Assembly (NCBI RefSeq): GCF_051348905.1
Contig: NC_135232.1
Span: forward strand, 789,808,775 to 789,872,774
DNA: 64,000 nucleotides
Source: Ranitomeya variabilis
Lineage: Eukaryota; Chordata; Amphibia; Anura; Dendrobatidae
Direction: 5' to 3'
In this document: piece by piece, positions 34,629 through 48,015 of the stretch
How the letters are laid out: each line of letters opens with the position of its first letter
How positions within the stretch are numbered: the stretch's first letter is position 1
The notes under the pieces: model-generated
What the model was told of the DNA's origin: nothing
Databases searched by the model: none
The model's input: the letters and a program-made list of their open reading frames with translations, nothing else
Program-made: the position numbers and the translations under genes

Positions 34629-35954
34629 TATTTTAAAGTTTGTGTGACATTCATACTTTGTCTCAGTTGTTGGAAATGTGAAAAAGGAAAAAAAATGTAT
34701 CAGATCTGCGCTTCATATTAACATTTAGAGAAAATTAGAAGCCGTATTTAGGTTTGAACTTGTCAAAGAACGTAGAAGGAGCAGATACTAAAGGCTCATT
34801 GACACAAACAATAGCATATAGGGCACAATAAATTATTGCATATTGTTTGTCTAGTGATTGGTGTTCTGTTTCCTGTTTTCAGTAGTCCCAATTTCTTTTT
34901 TTAATTTGAACCTTTTTAAAAGTCATTTTTGTATGTGTTTACAAGATATGCAAAACGTGGACATTCTTTGGCTAAAAAGTGTCGAAATAAGTTTAAAGAT
35001 GAGAACAGAGTGATATCAGCTGCCTTGTCCTCATAAACACTTTCTGCTTCGCTAACGAGATCACTGAAATCATGTAAGCAGGTAATTTTTGGAGAGCCGA
35101 AATTCAGTGGAAATGAGTTTTTTGTTATTAAGTTAATTTTTATGGTAAGAAATTAGTTTATAATTTTGGACAAATCATCTGATCTCTTTTCATAATAATC
35201 TAGCGTTAACACAAATTACCACTATAAAATCTGAAGCAGTAAACTTTGTGAAAGCCAAATTTTGTATCAGTCTGAAATCTTTTGGCCATTAATGTACAGT
35301 CCTAGATATTTTTAGAAAAACTGTAAAAGGAAAAAATGAGGAAAGGAAAAACTTCTAAAGAAAAGCATAGCTGACTTCTAAAATCAGGATATCTAGCAGG
35401 AGCACTCCAGAAAATTTCCCTGCATTTATTTGGACTAAAACAAATGTTCTCTGATAGTCTTATCATATGGCTAAAATTATTTCCTTTGTTTTGACTAATA
35501 TCCTTCCCAAACCAGTGTCCCATTAGCGTACAACGAAACTGATGTTCCAAGCCATTTTTCTAGGCTTAAGTTCCTAAGGGTCAGAGGCTACTGCATTGAA
35601 GCTGTAGAAAGTAAAAAAGATCAAAGCTTGAGAGTCAGAAACCAGCAAAATCAACCCCTTTTGTGGTCTTGCATACATTACTGTGCCACATTTTACCAAC
35701 AGGGAACTCTGTTAGTAATTTATAATGAACTCCTGGCATGTAAGACTAAAAAAGTGCATGTAATGAGTTTTAGTATGAAATAGATCTTTCCCTTTTACAT
35801 TATATGTATTTTCTTTCTGATCAGTTTTACCTTTACAAATAAGAAAACAAAAGCAAAGTTCCATAGAGAAAAGAAATCTTTCTGTTATCCAGTCATCAGG
35901 AAAATGTTGAGTATCTAGATTTGACAAAACACCTACTTCAAGTAAGAGACTTGT

Positions 35955-36040
35955 GGCTCTGTGGCGCAATGGATAGCGCATTGGACTTCTAGGGAACTGA
36001 TGTGATTCAAAGGTTGTGGGTTCGAGTCCCACCAGAGTCG
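35955..36040 (+). tRNA. tRNA-Arg-TCT: tRNA-Arg(UCU) gene 20
   Basis: Standard G57 version. The unit carries the linked markers GCATAGCTGAC, TCAGAGGCTAC and TATATGTATTTTC, which recur with genes 28, 32, 34, 38 and 39. Confidence 0.97.
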
Positions 36041-36155
36041 TATTTTAAAGTTTGTGTGACATTCATACTTTGTCTCAGTTGTTGGAAATATGAAAAAGGA
36101 AAAAAAATTTATCAGATCTGCGCTTCATATTAACATTTAGAGAAAATTAGAAGTC

Positions 36156-36173
36156 CGAGTCCCACCAGAGTCG
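36156..36173 (+). pseudogene. tRNA-Arg 3' fragment (after gene 20)
   Basis: 18-nt fragment plus TTTT from the 133-bp duplication. Confidence 0.87.
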
Positions 36174-37499
36174 TATTTTAAAGTTTGTGTGACATTCATA
36201 CTTTGTCTCAGTTGTTGGAAATATGAAAAAGGAAAAAAAATGTATCAGATCTGCGCTTCATATTAACATTTAGAGAAAATTAGAAGCCGTATTTAGGTTT
36301 GAACTTGTCATAGAACGTAGAAGGAGCAGATACTAAAGGCTCATTGACACAAACAATAGCATATAGGGCACAATAAATTATTGCATATTGTTTGCCTAGT
36401 GATTGGTGTTCTGTTTCCTGTTTTCAGTAGTCCCAAGTTCTTTTTTTAATTTGAACCTTTTTAAAAGTCATTTTTGTATGTGTTTACAAGATATGCAAAA
36501 CGTGGACATTCTTTGGCTAAAAAGTGTCGAAATAAGTTTAAAGATGAGAACAGAGTGATATCAGCTGCCTTGTCCTCATAAACACTTTCTGCTTCGCTAA
36601 CGAGATCACTGAAATCATGTAAGCAGGTAATTTTTGGAGAGCCGAAATTCAGTGGAAATGAGTTTTTTGTTATTAAGTTAATTTTTATGGTAAGAAATTA
36701 GTTTATAATTTTGGACAAATCATCTGATCTCTTTTCATAATAATCTAGCGTTAACACAAATTACCACTATAAAATCTGAAGCAGTAAACTTTGTGAAAGC
36801 CAAATTTTGTATCAGTCTGAAATCTTTTGGCCATTAATGTACAGTCCTAGATATTTTTAGAAAAACTGTAAAAGGAAAAAATGAGGAATGGAAAAACTTC
36901 TAAAGAAAAGCTTAGCTGACTTCTAAAATCAGGATATCTAGCAGGAGCACTTCAGAAAATTTCCCTGCATTCATTTGGACTAAAACAAATGTTCTCTGAT
37001 AGTCTTATCATATGGCTAAAATTATTTCCTTTGTTTTGACTAATATCCTTCCCAAACCAGTGTCCCATTAGCGTACAACGAAACTGATGTTCCAAGCCAT
37101 TTTTCTAGGCTTAAGTTCCTAAGGGTCAGTGGCTACTGCATTGAAGCTGTAGAAAGTAAAAAAGATCAAAGCTTGAGAGTCAGAAACCAGCAAAATCAAC
37201 CCCTTTTGTGGTCTTGCATACATTACTGTGCCACATTTTACCAACAGGGAACTCTGTTAGTAATTTATAATGAACTCCTGGCATGTAAGACTAAAAAAGT
37301 GCATGTAATGAGTTTTAGTATGAAATAGATCTTTCCCTTTTACATTATATGCATTTTCTTTCTGATCAGTTTTACCTTTACAAATAAGAAAACAAAAGCA
37401 AAGTTCCATAGAGAAAAGAAATCTTTCTGTTATCCAGTCATCAGGAAAATGTTGAGTATCTAGATTTGACAAAACACCTACTTCAAGTAAGAGACTTGT

Positions 37500-37585
37500 G
37501 GCTCTGTGGCGCAATGGATAGCGCATTGGACTTCTAGGGAACTGATGTGATTCAAAGGTTGTGGGTTCGAGTCCCACCAGAGTCG
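37500..37585 (+). tRNA. tRNA-Arg-TCT: tRNA-Arg(UCU) gene 21
   Basis: Standard G57 version; counterpart of gene 13 one 11,842-bp period later. Confidence 0.97.
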
Positions 37586-37700
37586 TATTTTAAAGTTTGT
37601 GTGACATTCATACTTTGTCTCAGTTGTTGGAAATATGAAAAAGGAAAAAAAATTTATCAGATCTGCGCTTCATATTAACATTTAGAGAAAATTAGAAGTC

Positions 37701-37718
37701 CGAGTCCCACCAGAGTCG
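37701..37718 (+). pseudogene. tRNA-Arg 3' fragment (after gene 21)
   Basis: 18-nt fragment plus TTTT; counterpart of the one at 25859. Confidence 0.87.
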
Positions 37719-39044
37719 TATTTTAAAGTTTGTGTGACATTCATACTTTGTCTCAGTTGTTGGAAATATGAAAAAGGAAAAAAAATGTATCAGATCTGCG
37801 CTTCATATTAACATTTAGAGAAAATTAGAAGCCGTATTTAGGTTTGAACTTGTCATAGAACGTAGAAGGAGCAGATACTAAAGGCTCATTGACACAAACA
37901 ATAGCATATAGGGCACAATAAATTATTGCATATTGTTTGTCTAGTGATTGGTGTTCTGTTTCCTGTTTTCAGTAGTCCCAAGTTCTTTTTTTAATTTGAA
38001 CCTTTTTAAAAGTCATTTTTGTATGTGTTTACAAGATATGCAAAACGTGGACATTCTTTGGCTAAAAAGTGTCGAAATAAGTTTAAAGATGAGAACAGAG
38101 TGATATCAGCTGCCTTGTCCTCATAAACACTTTCTGCTTCGCTAACGAGATCACTGAAATCATGTAAGCAGGTAATTTTTGGAGAGCCGAAATTCAGTGG
38201 AAATGAGTTTTTTGTTATTAAGTTAATTTTTATGGTAAGAAATTAGTTTATAATTTTGGACAAATCATCTGATCTCTTTTCATAATAATCTAGCGTTAAC
38301 ACAAATTACCACTATAAAATCTGAAGCAGTAAACTTTGTGAAAGCCAAATTTTGTATCAGTCTGAAATCTTTTGGCCATTAATGTACAGTCCTAGATATT
38401 TTTAGAAAAACTGTAAAAGGAAAAAATGAGGAAAGGAAAAACTTCTAAAGAAAAGCATTGCTGACTTCTAAAATCAGGATATCTAGCAGGAGCACTCCAG
38501 AAAATTTCCCTGCATTTATTTGGACTAAAACAAATGTTCTCTGATAGTCTTATCATATGGCTAAAATTATTTCCTTTGTTTTGACTAATATCCTTCCCAA
38601 ACCAGTGTCCCATTAGCGTACAACGAAACTGATGTTCCAAGCCATTTTTCTAGGCTTAAGTTCCTAAGGGTCAGTGGCTACTGCATTGAAGCTGTAGAAA
38701 GTAAAAAAGATCAAAGCTTGAGAGTCAGAAACCAGCAAAATCAACCCCTTTTGTGGTCTTGCATACATTACTGTGCCACATTTTACCAACAGGGAACTCT
38801 GTTAGTAATTTATAAAGAACTCCTGGCATGTAAGACTAAAAAAGTGCATGTAATGAGTTTTAGTATGAAATAGATCTTTCCCTTTTACATTATATGCATT
38901 TTCTTTCTGATCAGTTTTACCTTTACAAATAAGAAAACAAAAGCAAAGTTCCATAGAGAAAAGAAATCTTTCTGTTATCCAGTCATCAGGAGAATGTTGA
39001 GTATCTAGATTTGACAAAACACCTACTTCAAGTAAGAGACTTGT

Positions 39045-39130
39045 GGCTCTGTGGCGCAATGGATAGCGCATTGGACTTCTAGGGAACTGATGTGATTCAA
39101 AGGTTGTGGGTTCGAATCCCACCAGAGTCG
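39045..39130 (+). tRNA. tRNA-Arg-TCT: tRNA-Arg(UCU) gene 22, A59 class
   Basis: T loop TTCGAAT; counterpart of gene 14. Confidence 0.96.
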
Positions 39131-39285
39131 TATTTTAAAGTTTGTGTGACATTCATACTTTGTCTCAGTTGTTGGAAATATGAAAAAGAAAAAAAAATGT
39201 ATCAGATCTGCGCTTCATATTAACATTTAGAGAAAATTAGAAGCCGTATTTAGGTTTGAACTTGTCAAAGAACGTAGAAGGAGCA

Positions 39286-39329
39286 GGCTCATTGACACAA
39301 ACAATAAAGGCTCATTGACACAAACAATA
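39286..39329 (+). repeat. Local 23-bp-period duplication in spacer
   Basis: Same event as at 27444, carried along in the higher-order duplication. Confidence 0.92.
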
Positions 39330-40470
39330 GCATATAGGGCACAATAAATTATTGCATATTGTTTGTCTAGTGATTGGTGTTCTGTTTCCTGTTTTCAGTA
39401 GTCCCAATTTCTTTTTTTAATTTGAACCTTTTTAAAAGTCATTTTTGTATGTGTTTACAAGATATGCAAAACGTGGACATTCTTTGGCTAAAAAGTGTCG
39501 AAATAAGTTTAAATATGAGAACAGAGTGATATCAGCTGCCTTGTCCTCATAAACACTTTCTGCTTCGCTAACGAGATCACTGAAATCATGTAAGCAGGTA
39601 ATTTTTGGAGAGCCGAAATTCAGTGGAAATGAGTTTTTTGTTATTAAGTTAATTTTTATGGTAAGAAATTAGTTTATAATTTTGGACAAATCATCTGATC
39701 TCTTTTCATAATAATCTAGCGTTAACACAAATTACCACTATAAAATCTGAAGCAGTAAACTTTGTGAAAGCCAAATTTTGTATCAGTCTGAAATCTTTTG
39801 GCCATTAATGTACAGTCCTAGATATTTTTAGAAAAACTGTAAAAGGAAAAAATGAGGAAAGGAAAAACTTCTAAAGAAAAGCATTGCTGACTTCTAAAAT
39901 CAGGATATCTAGCAGGAGCACTCCAGAAAATTTCCCTGCATTTATTTGGACTAAAACAAATGTTCTCTGATAGTCTTATCATATGGCTAAAATTATTTCC
40001 TTTGTTTTGACTAATATCCTTCCCAAACCAGTGTCCCATTAGCGTACAACGAAACTAATGTTCCAAGCCATTTTTCTAGGCTTAAGTTCCTAAGGGTCAG
40101 TGGCTACTGCATTGAAGCTGTAGAAAGTAAAAAAGATCAAAGCTTGAGAGTCAGAAACCAGCAAAATCAACCCCTTTTGTGGTCTTGCATACATTACTGT
40201 GCCACATTTTACCAACAGGGAACTCTGTTAGTAATTTATAATGAACTCCTGGCATGTAAGACTAAAAAAGTGCATGTAATGAGTTTTAGTATGAAATAGA
40301 TCTTTCCCTTTTACATTATATGCATTTTCTTTCTGATCAGTTTTACCTTTACAAATAAGAAAACAAAAGCAAAGTTCCATAGAGAAAAGAAATCTTTCTG
40401 TTATCCAGTCATCAGGAAAATGTTGAGTATCTAGATTTGACAAAACACCTACTTCAAGTAAAAGACTTGT

Positions 40471-40556
40471 GGCTCTGTGGTGCAATGGATAGCGCATTGG
40501 ACTTCTAGGTAACTGATGTGATTCAAAGGTTGTGGGTTCGAGTCCCACCAGAGTCG
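40471..40556 (+). tRNA. tRNA-Arg-TCT: tRNA-Arg(UCU) gene 23, U11 class
   Basis: GTGC D stem and GGTAACTGATGTG intron; counterpart of gene 15. Confidence 0.95.
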
Positions 40557-41882
40557 TATTTTAAAGTTTGTGTGACATTCATACTTTGTCTCAGTTGTTG
40601 GAAATGTGAAAAAGGAAAAAAAATGTATCAGATCTGCGCTTCATATTAACATTTAGAGAAAATTAGAAGCCGTATTTAGGTTTGAACTTGTCAAAGAACG
40701 TAGAAGGAGCAGATACTAAAGGCTCATTGACACAAACAATAGCATATAGGGCACAATAAATTATTGCATATTGTTTGTCTAGTGATTGGTGTTCTGTTTC
40801 CTGTTTTCAGTAGTCCCAATTTCTTTTTTTAATTTGAACCTTTTTAAAAGTCATTTTTGTATGTGTTTACAAGATATGCAAAACGTGGACATTCTTTGGC
40901 TAAAAAGTGTCGAAATAAGTTTAAAGATGAGAACAGAGTGATATCAGCTGCCTTGTCCTCATAAACACTTTCTGCTTCGCTAACGAGATCACTGAAATCA
41001 TGTAAGCAGGTAATTTTTGGAGAGCCGAAATTCAGTGGAAATGAGTTTTTTGTTATTAAGTTAATTTTTATGGTAAGAAATTAGTTTATAATTTTGGACA
41101 AATCATCTGATCTCTTTTCATAATAATCTAGCGTTAACACAAATTACCACTATAAAATCTGAAGCAGTAAACTTTGTGAAAGCCAAATTTTGTATCAGTC
41201 TGAAATCTTTTGGCCATTAATGTACAGTCCTAGATATTTTTAGAAAAACTGTAAAAGGAAAAAATGAGGAAAGGAAAAACTTCTAAAGAAAAGCATTGCT
41301 GACTTCTAAAATCAGGATATCTAGCAGGAGCACTCCAGAAAATTTCCCTGCATTTATTTGGACTAAAACAAATGTTCTCTGATAGTCTTATCATATGGCT
41401 AAAATTATTTCCTTTGTTTTGACTAATATCCTTCCCAAACCAGTGTCCCATTAGCGTACAACGAAACTGATGTTCCAAGCCATTTTTCTAGGCTTAAGTT
41501 CCTAAGGGTCAGTGGCTACTGCATTGAAGCTGTAGAAAGTAAAAAAGATCAAAGCTTGAGAGTCAGAAACCAGCAAAATCAACCCCTTTTGTGGTCTTGC
41601 ATACATTACTGTGCCACATTTTACCAACAGGGAACTCTGTTAGTAATTTATAATGAACTCCTGGCATGTAAGACTAAAAAAGTGCTTGTAATGAGTTTTA
41701 GTATGAAATAGATCTTTCCCTTTTACATTATATGCATTTTCTTTCTGATCAGTTTTACCTTTACAAATAAGAAAACAAAAGCAAAGTTCCATAGAGAAAA
41801 GAAATCTTTCTGTTATCCAGTCATCAGGAAAATGTTGAGTATCTAGATTTGACAAAACACCTACTTCAGGTAAGATACTTGT

Positions 41883-41968
41883 GGCTCTGTGGCGCAATGG
41901 ATAGCGCATTGGACTTCTAGGGAACTGATGTGATTCAAAGGTTGTGGGTTCAAGTCCCACCAGAGTCG
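41883..41968 (+). tRNA. tRNA-Arg-TCT: tRNA-Arg(UCU) gene 24
   Basis: A57 class with the CAGGT leader; counterpart of gene 16, and the last A57 gene in the window. Confidence 0.97.
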
Positions 41969-42083
41969 TATTTTAAAGTTTGTGTGACATTCATACTTTG
42001 TCTCAGTGGTTGGAAATATGAAAAAGGAAAAAAAATGTATCAGATCTGCGCTTCATATTAACATTTAGAGAAAATTAGAAGTC

Positions 42084-42101
42084 CGAGTCCCACCAGAGTC
42101 G
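42084..42101 (+). pseudogene. tRNA-Arg 3' fragment (after gene 24)
   Basis: CGAGTCC-type fragment after a CAAGTCC-type gene. Confidence 0.87.
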
Positions 42102-43427
42102 TATTTTAAAGTTTGTGTGACATTCATACTTTGTCTCAGTTGTTGGAAATATGAAAAAGGAAAAAAAATGTATCAGATCTGCGCTTCATGTTAACATTTA
42201 GAGAAAATTAGAAGCCGTATTTAGGTTTGAACTTGTCATAGAACGTAGAAGGAGCAGATACTAAAGGCTCATTGACACAAACAATAGCATATAGGGCACA
42301 ATAAATTATTGCATATTGTTTGTCTAGTGATTGGTGTTCTGTTTCCTGTTTTCAGTAGTCCCAAGTTCTTTTTTTAATTTGAACCTTTTTAAAAGTCATT
42401 TTTGTATGTGTTTACAAGATATGCAAAACGTGGACATTCTTTGGCTAAAAAGTGTCGAAATAAGTTTAAAGATGAGAACAGAGTGATATCAGCTGCCTTG
42501 TCCTCATAAACACTTTCTGCTTCGCTAACGAGATCACTGAAATCATGTAAGCAGGTAATTTTTGGAGAGCCGAAATTCAGTGGAAATGAGTTTTTTGTTA
42601 TTAAGTTAATTTTTATGGTAAGAAATTAGTTTATAATTTTGGACAAATCATCTGATCTCTTTTCATAATAATCTAGCGTTAACACAAATTACCACTATAA
42701 AATCTGAAGCAGTAAACTTTGTGAAAGCCAAATTTTGTATCAGTCTGAAATCTTTTGGCCATTAATGTACAGTCCTAGATATTTTTAGAAAAACTGTAAA
42801 AGGAAAAAATGAGGAATGGAAAAACTTCTAAAGAAAAGCTTAGCTGACTTCTAAAATCAGGATATCTAGCAGGAGCACTTCAGAAAATTTCCCTGCATTC
42901 ATTTGGACTAAAACAAATGTTCTCTGATAGTCTTATCATATGGCTAAAATTATTTCCTTTGTTTTGACTAATATCCTTCCCAAACCAGTGTCCCATTAGC
43001 GTACAACGAAACTGATGTTCCAAGCCATTTTTCTAGGCTTAAGTTCCTAAGGGTCAGTGGCTACTGCATTGAAGCTGTAGAAAGTAAAAAAGATCAAAGC
43101 TTGAGAGTCAGAAACCAGCAAAATCAACCCCTTTTGTGGTCTTGCATACATTACTGTGCCACATTTTACCAACAGGGAACTCTGTTAGTAATTTATAATG
43201 AACTCCTGGCATGTAAGACTAAAAAAGTGCATGTAATGAGTTTTAGTATGAAATAGATCTTTCCCTTTTACATTATATGCATTTTCTTTCTGATCAGTTT
43301 TACCTTTACAAATAAGAAAACAAAAGCAAAGTTCCATAGAGAAAAGAAATCTTTCTGTTATCCAGTCATCAGGAAAATGTTGAGTATCTAGATTTGACAA
43401 AACACCTACTTCAAGTAAGAGACTTGT

Positions 43428-43513
43428 GGCTCTGTGGCGCAATGGATAGCGCATTGGACTTCTAGGGAACTGATGTGATTCAAAGGTTGTGGGTTCGAGT
43501 CCCACCAGAGTCG
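43428..43513 (+). tRNA. tRNA-Arg-TCT: tRNA-Arg(UCU) gene 25
   Basis: Standard G57 version; counterpart of gene 17. Confidence 0.97.
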
Positions 43514-43628
43514 TATTTTAAAGTTTGTGTGACATTCATACTTTGTCTCAGTTGTTGGAAATATGAAAAAGGAAAAAAAATTTATCAGATCTGCGCTTCA
43601 TATTAACATTTAGAGAAAATTAGAAGTC

Positions 43629-43646
43629 CGAGTCCCACCAGAGTCG
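43629..43646 (+). pseudogene. tRNA-Arg 3' fragment (after gene 25)
   Basis: 18-nt fragment plus TTTT; counterpart of the one at 31787. Confidence 0.87.
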
Positions 43647-44972
43647 TATTTTAAAGTTTGTGTGACATTCATACTTTGTCTCAGTTGTTGGAAATATGAA
43701 AAAGGAAAAAAAATGTATCAGATCTGCGCTTCATATTAACATTTAGAGAAAATTAGAAGCCGTATTTAGGTTTGAACTTGTCATAGAACGTAGAAGGAGC
43801 AGATACTAAAGGCTCATTGACACAAACAATAGCATATAGGGCACAATAAATTATTGCATATTGTTTGCCTAGTGATTGGTGTTCTGTTTCCTGTTTTCAG
43901 TAGTCCCAAGTTCTTTTTTTAATTTGAACCTTTTTAAAAGTCATTTTTGTATGTGTTTACAAGATATGCAAAACGTGGACATTCTTTGGCTAAAAAGTGT
44001 CGAAATAAGTTTAAAGATGAGAACAGAGTGATATCAGCTGCCTTGTCCTCATAAACACTTTCTGCTTCGCTAACGAGATCACTGAAATCATGTAAGCAGG
44101 TAATTTTTGGAGAGCCGAAATTCAGTGGAAATGAGTTTTTTGTTATTAAGTTAATTTTTATGGTAAGAAATTAGTTTATAATTTTGGACAAATCATCTGA
44201 TCTCTTTTCATAATAATCTAGCGTTAACACAAATTACCACTATAAAATCTGAAGCAGTAAACTTTGTGAAAGCCAAATTTTGTATCAGTCTGAAATCTTT
44301 TGGCCATTAATGTACAGTCCTAGATATTTTTAGAAAAACTGTAAAAGGAAAAAATGAGGAATGGAAAAACTTCTAAAGAAAAGCTTAGCTGACTTCTAAA
44401 ATCAGGATATCTAGCAGGAGCACTTCAGAAAATTTCCCTGCATTCATTTGGACTAAAACAAATGTTCTCTGATAGTCTTATCATATGGCTAAAATTATTT
44501 CCTTTGTTTTGACTAATATCCTTCCCAAACCAGTGTCCCATTAGCGTACAACGAAACTGATGTTCCAAGCCATTTTTCTAGGCTTAAGTTCCTAAGGGTC
44601 AGTGGCTACTGCATTGAAGCTGTAGAAAGTAAAAAAGATCAAAGCTTGAGAGTCAGAAACCAGCAAAATCAACCCCTTTTGTGGTCTTGCATACATTACT
44701 GTGCCACATTTTACCAACAGGGAACTCTGTTAGTAATTTATAATGAACTCCTGGCATGTAAGACTAAAAAAGTGCATGTAATGAGTTTTAGTATGAAATA
44801 GATCTTTCCCTTTTACATTATATGCATTTTCTTTCTGATCAGTTTTACCTTTACAAATAAGAAAACAAAAGCAAAGTTCCATAGAGAAAAGAAATCTTTC
44901 TGTTATCCAGTCATCAGGAGAATGTTGAGTATCTAGATTTGACAAAACACCTACTTCAAGTAAGAGACTTGT

Positions 44973-45058
44973 GGCTCTGTGGCGCAATGGATAGCGCATT
45001 GGACTTCTAGGGAACTGATGTGATTCAAAGGTTGTGGGTTCGAGTCCCACCAGAGTCG
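44973..45058 (+). tRNA. tRNA-Arg-TCT: tRNA-Arg(UCU) gene 26
   Basis: Standard G57 version; counterpart of gene 18. Confidence 0.97.
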
Positions 45059-46384
45059 TATTTTAAAGTTTGTGTGACATTCATACTTTGTCTCAGTTGT
45101 TGGAAATATGAAAAAGGAAAAAAAATGTATCAGATCTGCGCTTCATATTAACATTTAGAGAAAATTAGAAGCCGTATTTAGGTTTGAACTTGTCAAAGAA
45201 CGTAGAAGGAGCAGATACTAAAGGCTCATTGACACAAACAATAGCATATAGGGCACAATAAATTATTGCATATTGTTTGTCTAGTGATTGGTGTTCTGTT
45301 TCCTGTTTTCAGTAGTCCCAATTTCTTTTTTTAATTTGAACCTTTTTAAAAGTCATTTTTGTATGTGTTTACAAGATATGCAAAACGTGGACATTCTTTG
45401 GCTAAAAAGTGTCGAAATAAGTTTAAATATGAGAACAGAGTGATATCAGCTGCCTTGTCCTCATAAACACTTTCTGCTTCGCTAACGAGATCACTGAAAT
45501 CATGTAAGCAGGTAATTTTTGGAGAGCCGAAATTCAGTGGAAATGAGTTTTTTGTTATTAAGTTAATTTTTATGGTAAGAAATTAGTTTATAATTTTGGA
45601 CAAATCATCTGATCTCTTTTCATAATAATCTAGCGTTAACACAAATTACCACTATAAAATCTGAAGCAGTAAACTTTGTGAAAGCCAAATTTTGTATCAG
45701 TCTGAAATCTTTTGGCCATTAATGTACAGTCCTAGATATTTTTAGAAAAACTGTAAAAGGAAAAAATGAGGAAAGGAAAAACTTCTAAAGAAAAGCATTG
45801 CTGACTTCTAAAATCAGGATATCTAGCAGGAGCACTCCAGAAAATTTCCCTGCATTTATTTGGACTAAAACAAATGTTCTCTGATAGTCTTATCATATGG
45901 CTAAAATTATTTCCTTTGTTTTGACTAATATCCTTCCCAAACCAGTGTCCCATTAGCGTACAACGAAACTAATGTTCCAAGCCATTTTTCTAGGCTTAAG
46001 TTCCTAAGGGTCAGTGGCTACTGCATTGAAGCTGTAGAAAGTAAAAAAGATCAAAGCTTGAGAGTCAGAAACCAGCAAAATCAACCCCTTTTGTGGTCTT
46101 GCATACATTACTGTGCCACATTTTACCAACAGGGAACTCTGTTAGTAATTTATAATGAACTCCTGGCATGTAAGACTAAATAAGTGCATGTAATGAGTTT
46201 TAGTATGAAATAGATCTTTCCCTTTTACATTATATGCATTTTCTTTCTGATCAGTTTTACCTTTACAAATAAGAAAACAAAAGCAAAGTTCCATAGAGAA
46301 AAGAAATCTTTCTGTTATCCAGTCATCAGGAAAATGTTGAGTATCTAGATTTGACAAAACACCTACTTCAAGTAAAAGACTTGT

Positions 46385-46470
46385 GGCTCTGTGGTGCAAT
46401 GGATAGCGCATTGGACTTCTAGGTAACTGATGTGATTCAAAGGTTGTGGGTTCGAGTCCCACCAGAGTCG
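46385..46470 (+). tRNA. tRNA-Arg-TCT: tRNA-Arg(UCU) gene 27, U11 class
   Basis: GTGC D stem and GGTAACTGATGTG intron; counterpart of gene 19, including ACTAAATAAGTG. Confidence 0.95.
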
Positions 46471-47796
46471 TATTTTAAAGTTTGTGTGACATTCATACTT
46501 TGTCTCAGTTGTTGGAAATGTGAAAAAGGAAAAAAAATGTATCAGATCTGCGCTTCATATTAACATTTAGAGAAAATTAGAAGCCGTATTTAGGTTTGAA
46601 CTTGTCAAAGAACGTAGAAGGAGCAGATACTAAAGGCTCATTGACACAAACAATAGCATATAGGGCACAATAAATTATTGCATATTGTTTGTCTAGTGAT
46701 TGGTGTTCTGTTTCCTGTTTTCAGTAGTCCCAATTTCTTTTTTTAATTTGAACCTTTTTAAAAGTCATTTTTGTATGTGTTTACAAGATATGCAAAACGT
46801 GGACATTCTTTGGCTAAAAAGTGTCGAAATAAGTTTAAAGATGAGAACAGAGTGATATCAGCTGCCTTGTCCTCATAAACACTTTCTGCTTCGCTAACGA
46901 GATCACTGAAATCATGTAAGCAGGTAATTTTTGGAGAGCCGAAATTCAGTGGAAATGAGTTTTTTGTTATTAAGTTAATTTTTATGGTAAGAAATTAGTT
47001 TATAATTTTGGACAAATCATCTGATCTCTTTTCATAATAATCTAGCGTTAACACAAATTACCACTATAAAATCTGAAGCAGTAAACTTTGTGAAAGCCAA
47101 ATTTTGTATCAGTCTGAAATCTTTTGGCCATTAATGTACAGTCCTAGATATTTTTAGAAAAACTGTAAAAGGAAAAAATGAGGAAAGGAAAAACTTCTAA
47201 AGAAAAGCATAGCTGACTTCTAAAATCAGGATATCTAGCAGGAGCACTCCAGAAAATTTCCCTGCATTTATTTGGACTAAAACAAATGTTCTCTGATAGT
47301 CTTATCATATGGCTAAAATTATTTCCTTTGTTTTGACTAATATCCTTCCCAAACCAGTGTCCCATTAGCGTACAACGAAACTGATGTTCCAAGCCATTTT
47401 TCTAGGCTTAAGTTCCTAAGGGTCAGAGGCTACTGCATTGAAGCTGTAGAAAGTAAAAAAGATCAAAGCTTGAGAGTCAGAAACCAGCAAAATCAACCCC
47501 TTTTGTGGTCTTGCATACATTACTGTGCCACATTTTACCAACAGGGAACTCTGTTAGTAATTTATAATGAACTCCTGGCATGTAAGACTAAAAAAGTGCA
47601 TGTAATGAGTTTTAGTATGAAATAGATCTTTCCCTTTTACATTATATGTATTTTCTTTCTGATCAGTTTTACCTTTACAAATAAGAAAACAAAAGCAAAG
47701 TTCCATAGAGAAAAGAAATCTTTCTGTTATCCAGTCATCAGGAAAATGTTGAGTATCTAGATTTGACAAAACACCTACTTCAAGTAAGAGACTTGT

Positions 47797-47882
47797 GGCT
47801 CTGTGGCGCAATGGATAGCGCATTGGACTTCTAGGGAACTGATGTGATTCAAAGGTTGTGGGTTCGAGTCCCACCAGAGTCG
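47797..47882 (+). tRNA. tRNA-Arg-TCT: tRNA-Arg(UCU) gene 28
   Basis: Standard G57 version with TATATGTATTTTC upstream; counterpart of gene 20. Confidence 0.97.
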
Positions 47883-47997
47883 TATTTTAAAGTTTGTGTG
47901 ACATTCATACTTTGTCTCAGTTGTTGGAAATATGAAAAAGGAAAAAAAATTTATCAGATCTGCGCTTCATATTAACATTTAGAGAAAATTAGAAGTC

Positions 47998-48015
47998 CGA
48001 GTCCCACCAGAGTCG
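47998..48015 (+). pseudogene. tRNA-Arg 3' fragment (after gene 28)
   Basis: 18-nt fragment plus TTTT. Confidence 0.87.

Larger units (their letters stand above)
24554..37854 (+). repeat. Higher-order repeat, copy A (period 11,842 bp, eight tRNA units)
   Basis: Genes 13 to 20 reappear as genes 21 to 28 at exactly 11,842 bp, with the same order of unit lengths (1545, 1426, 1412, 1545, 1545, 1412, 1412, 1545) and the same private markers: the GGCTCATTGACAC insertion (27444/39286), CAGTGGTTGG (30163/42005), TTTGCCTAG (32025/43867), ACTAAATAAGTG (34334/46176). The end given is where the match to copy B stops; pure period one is about 24554-36395. Confidence 0.9.
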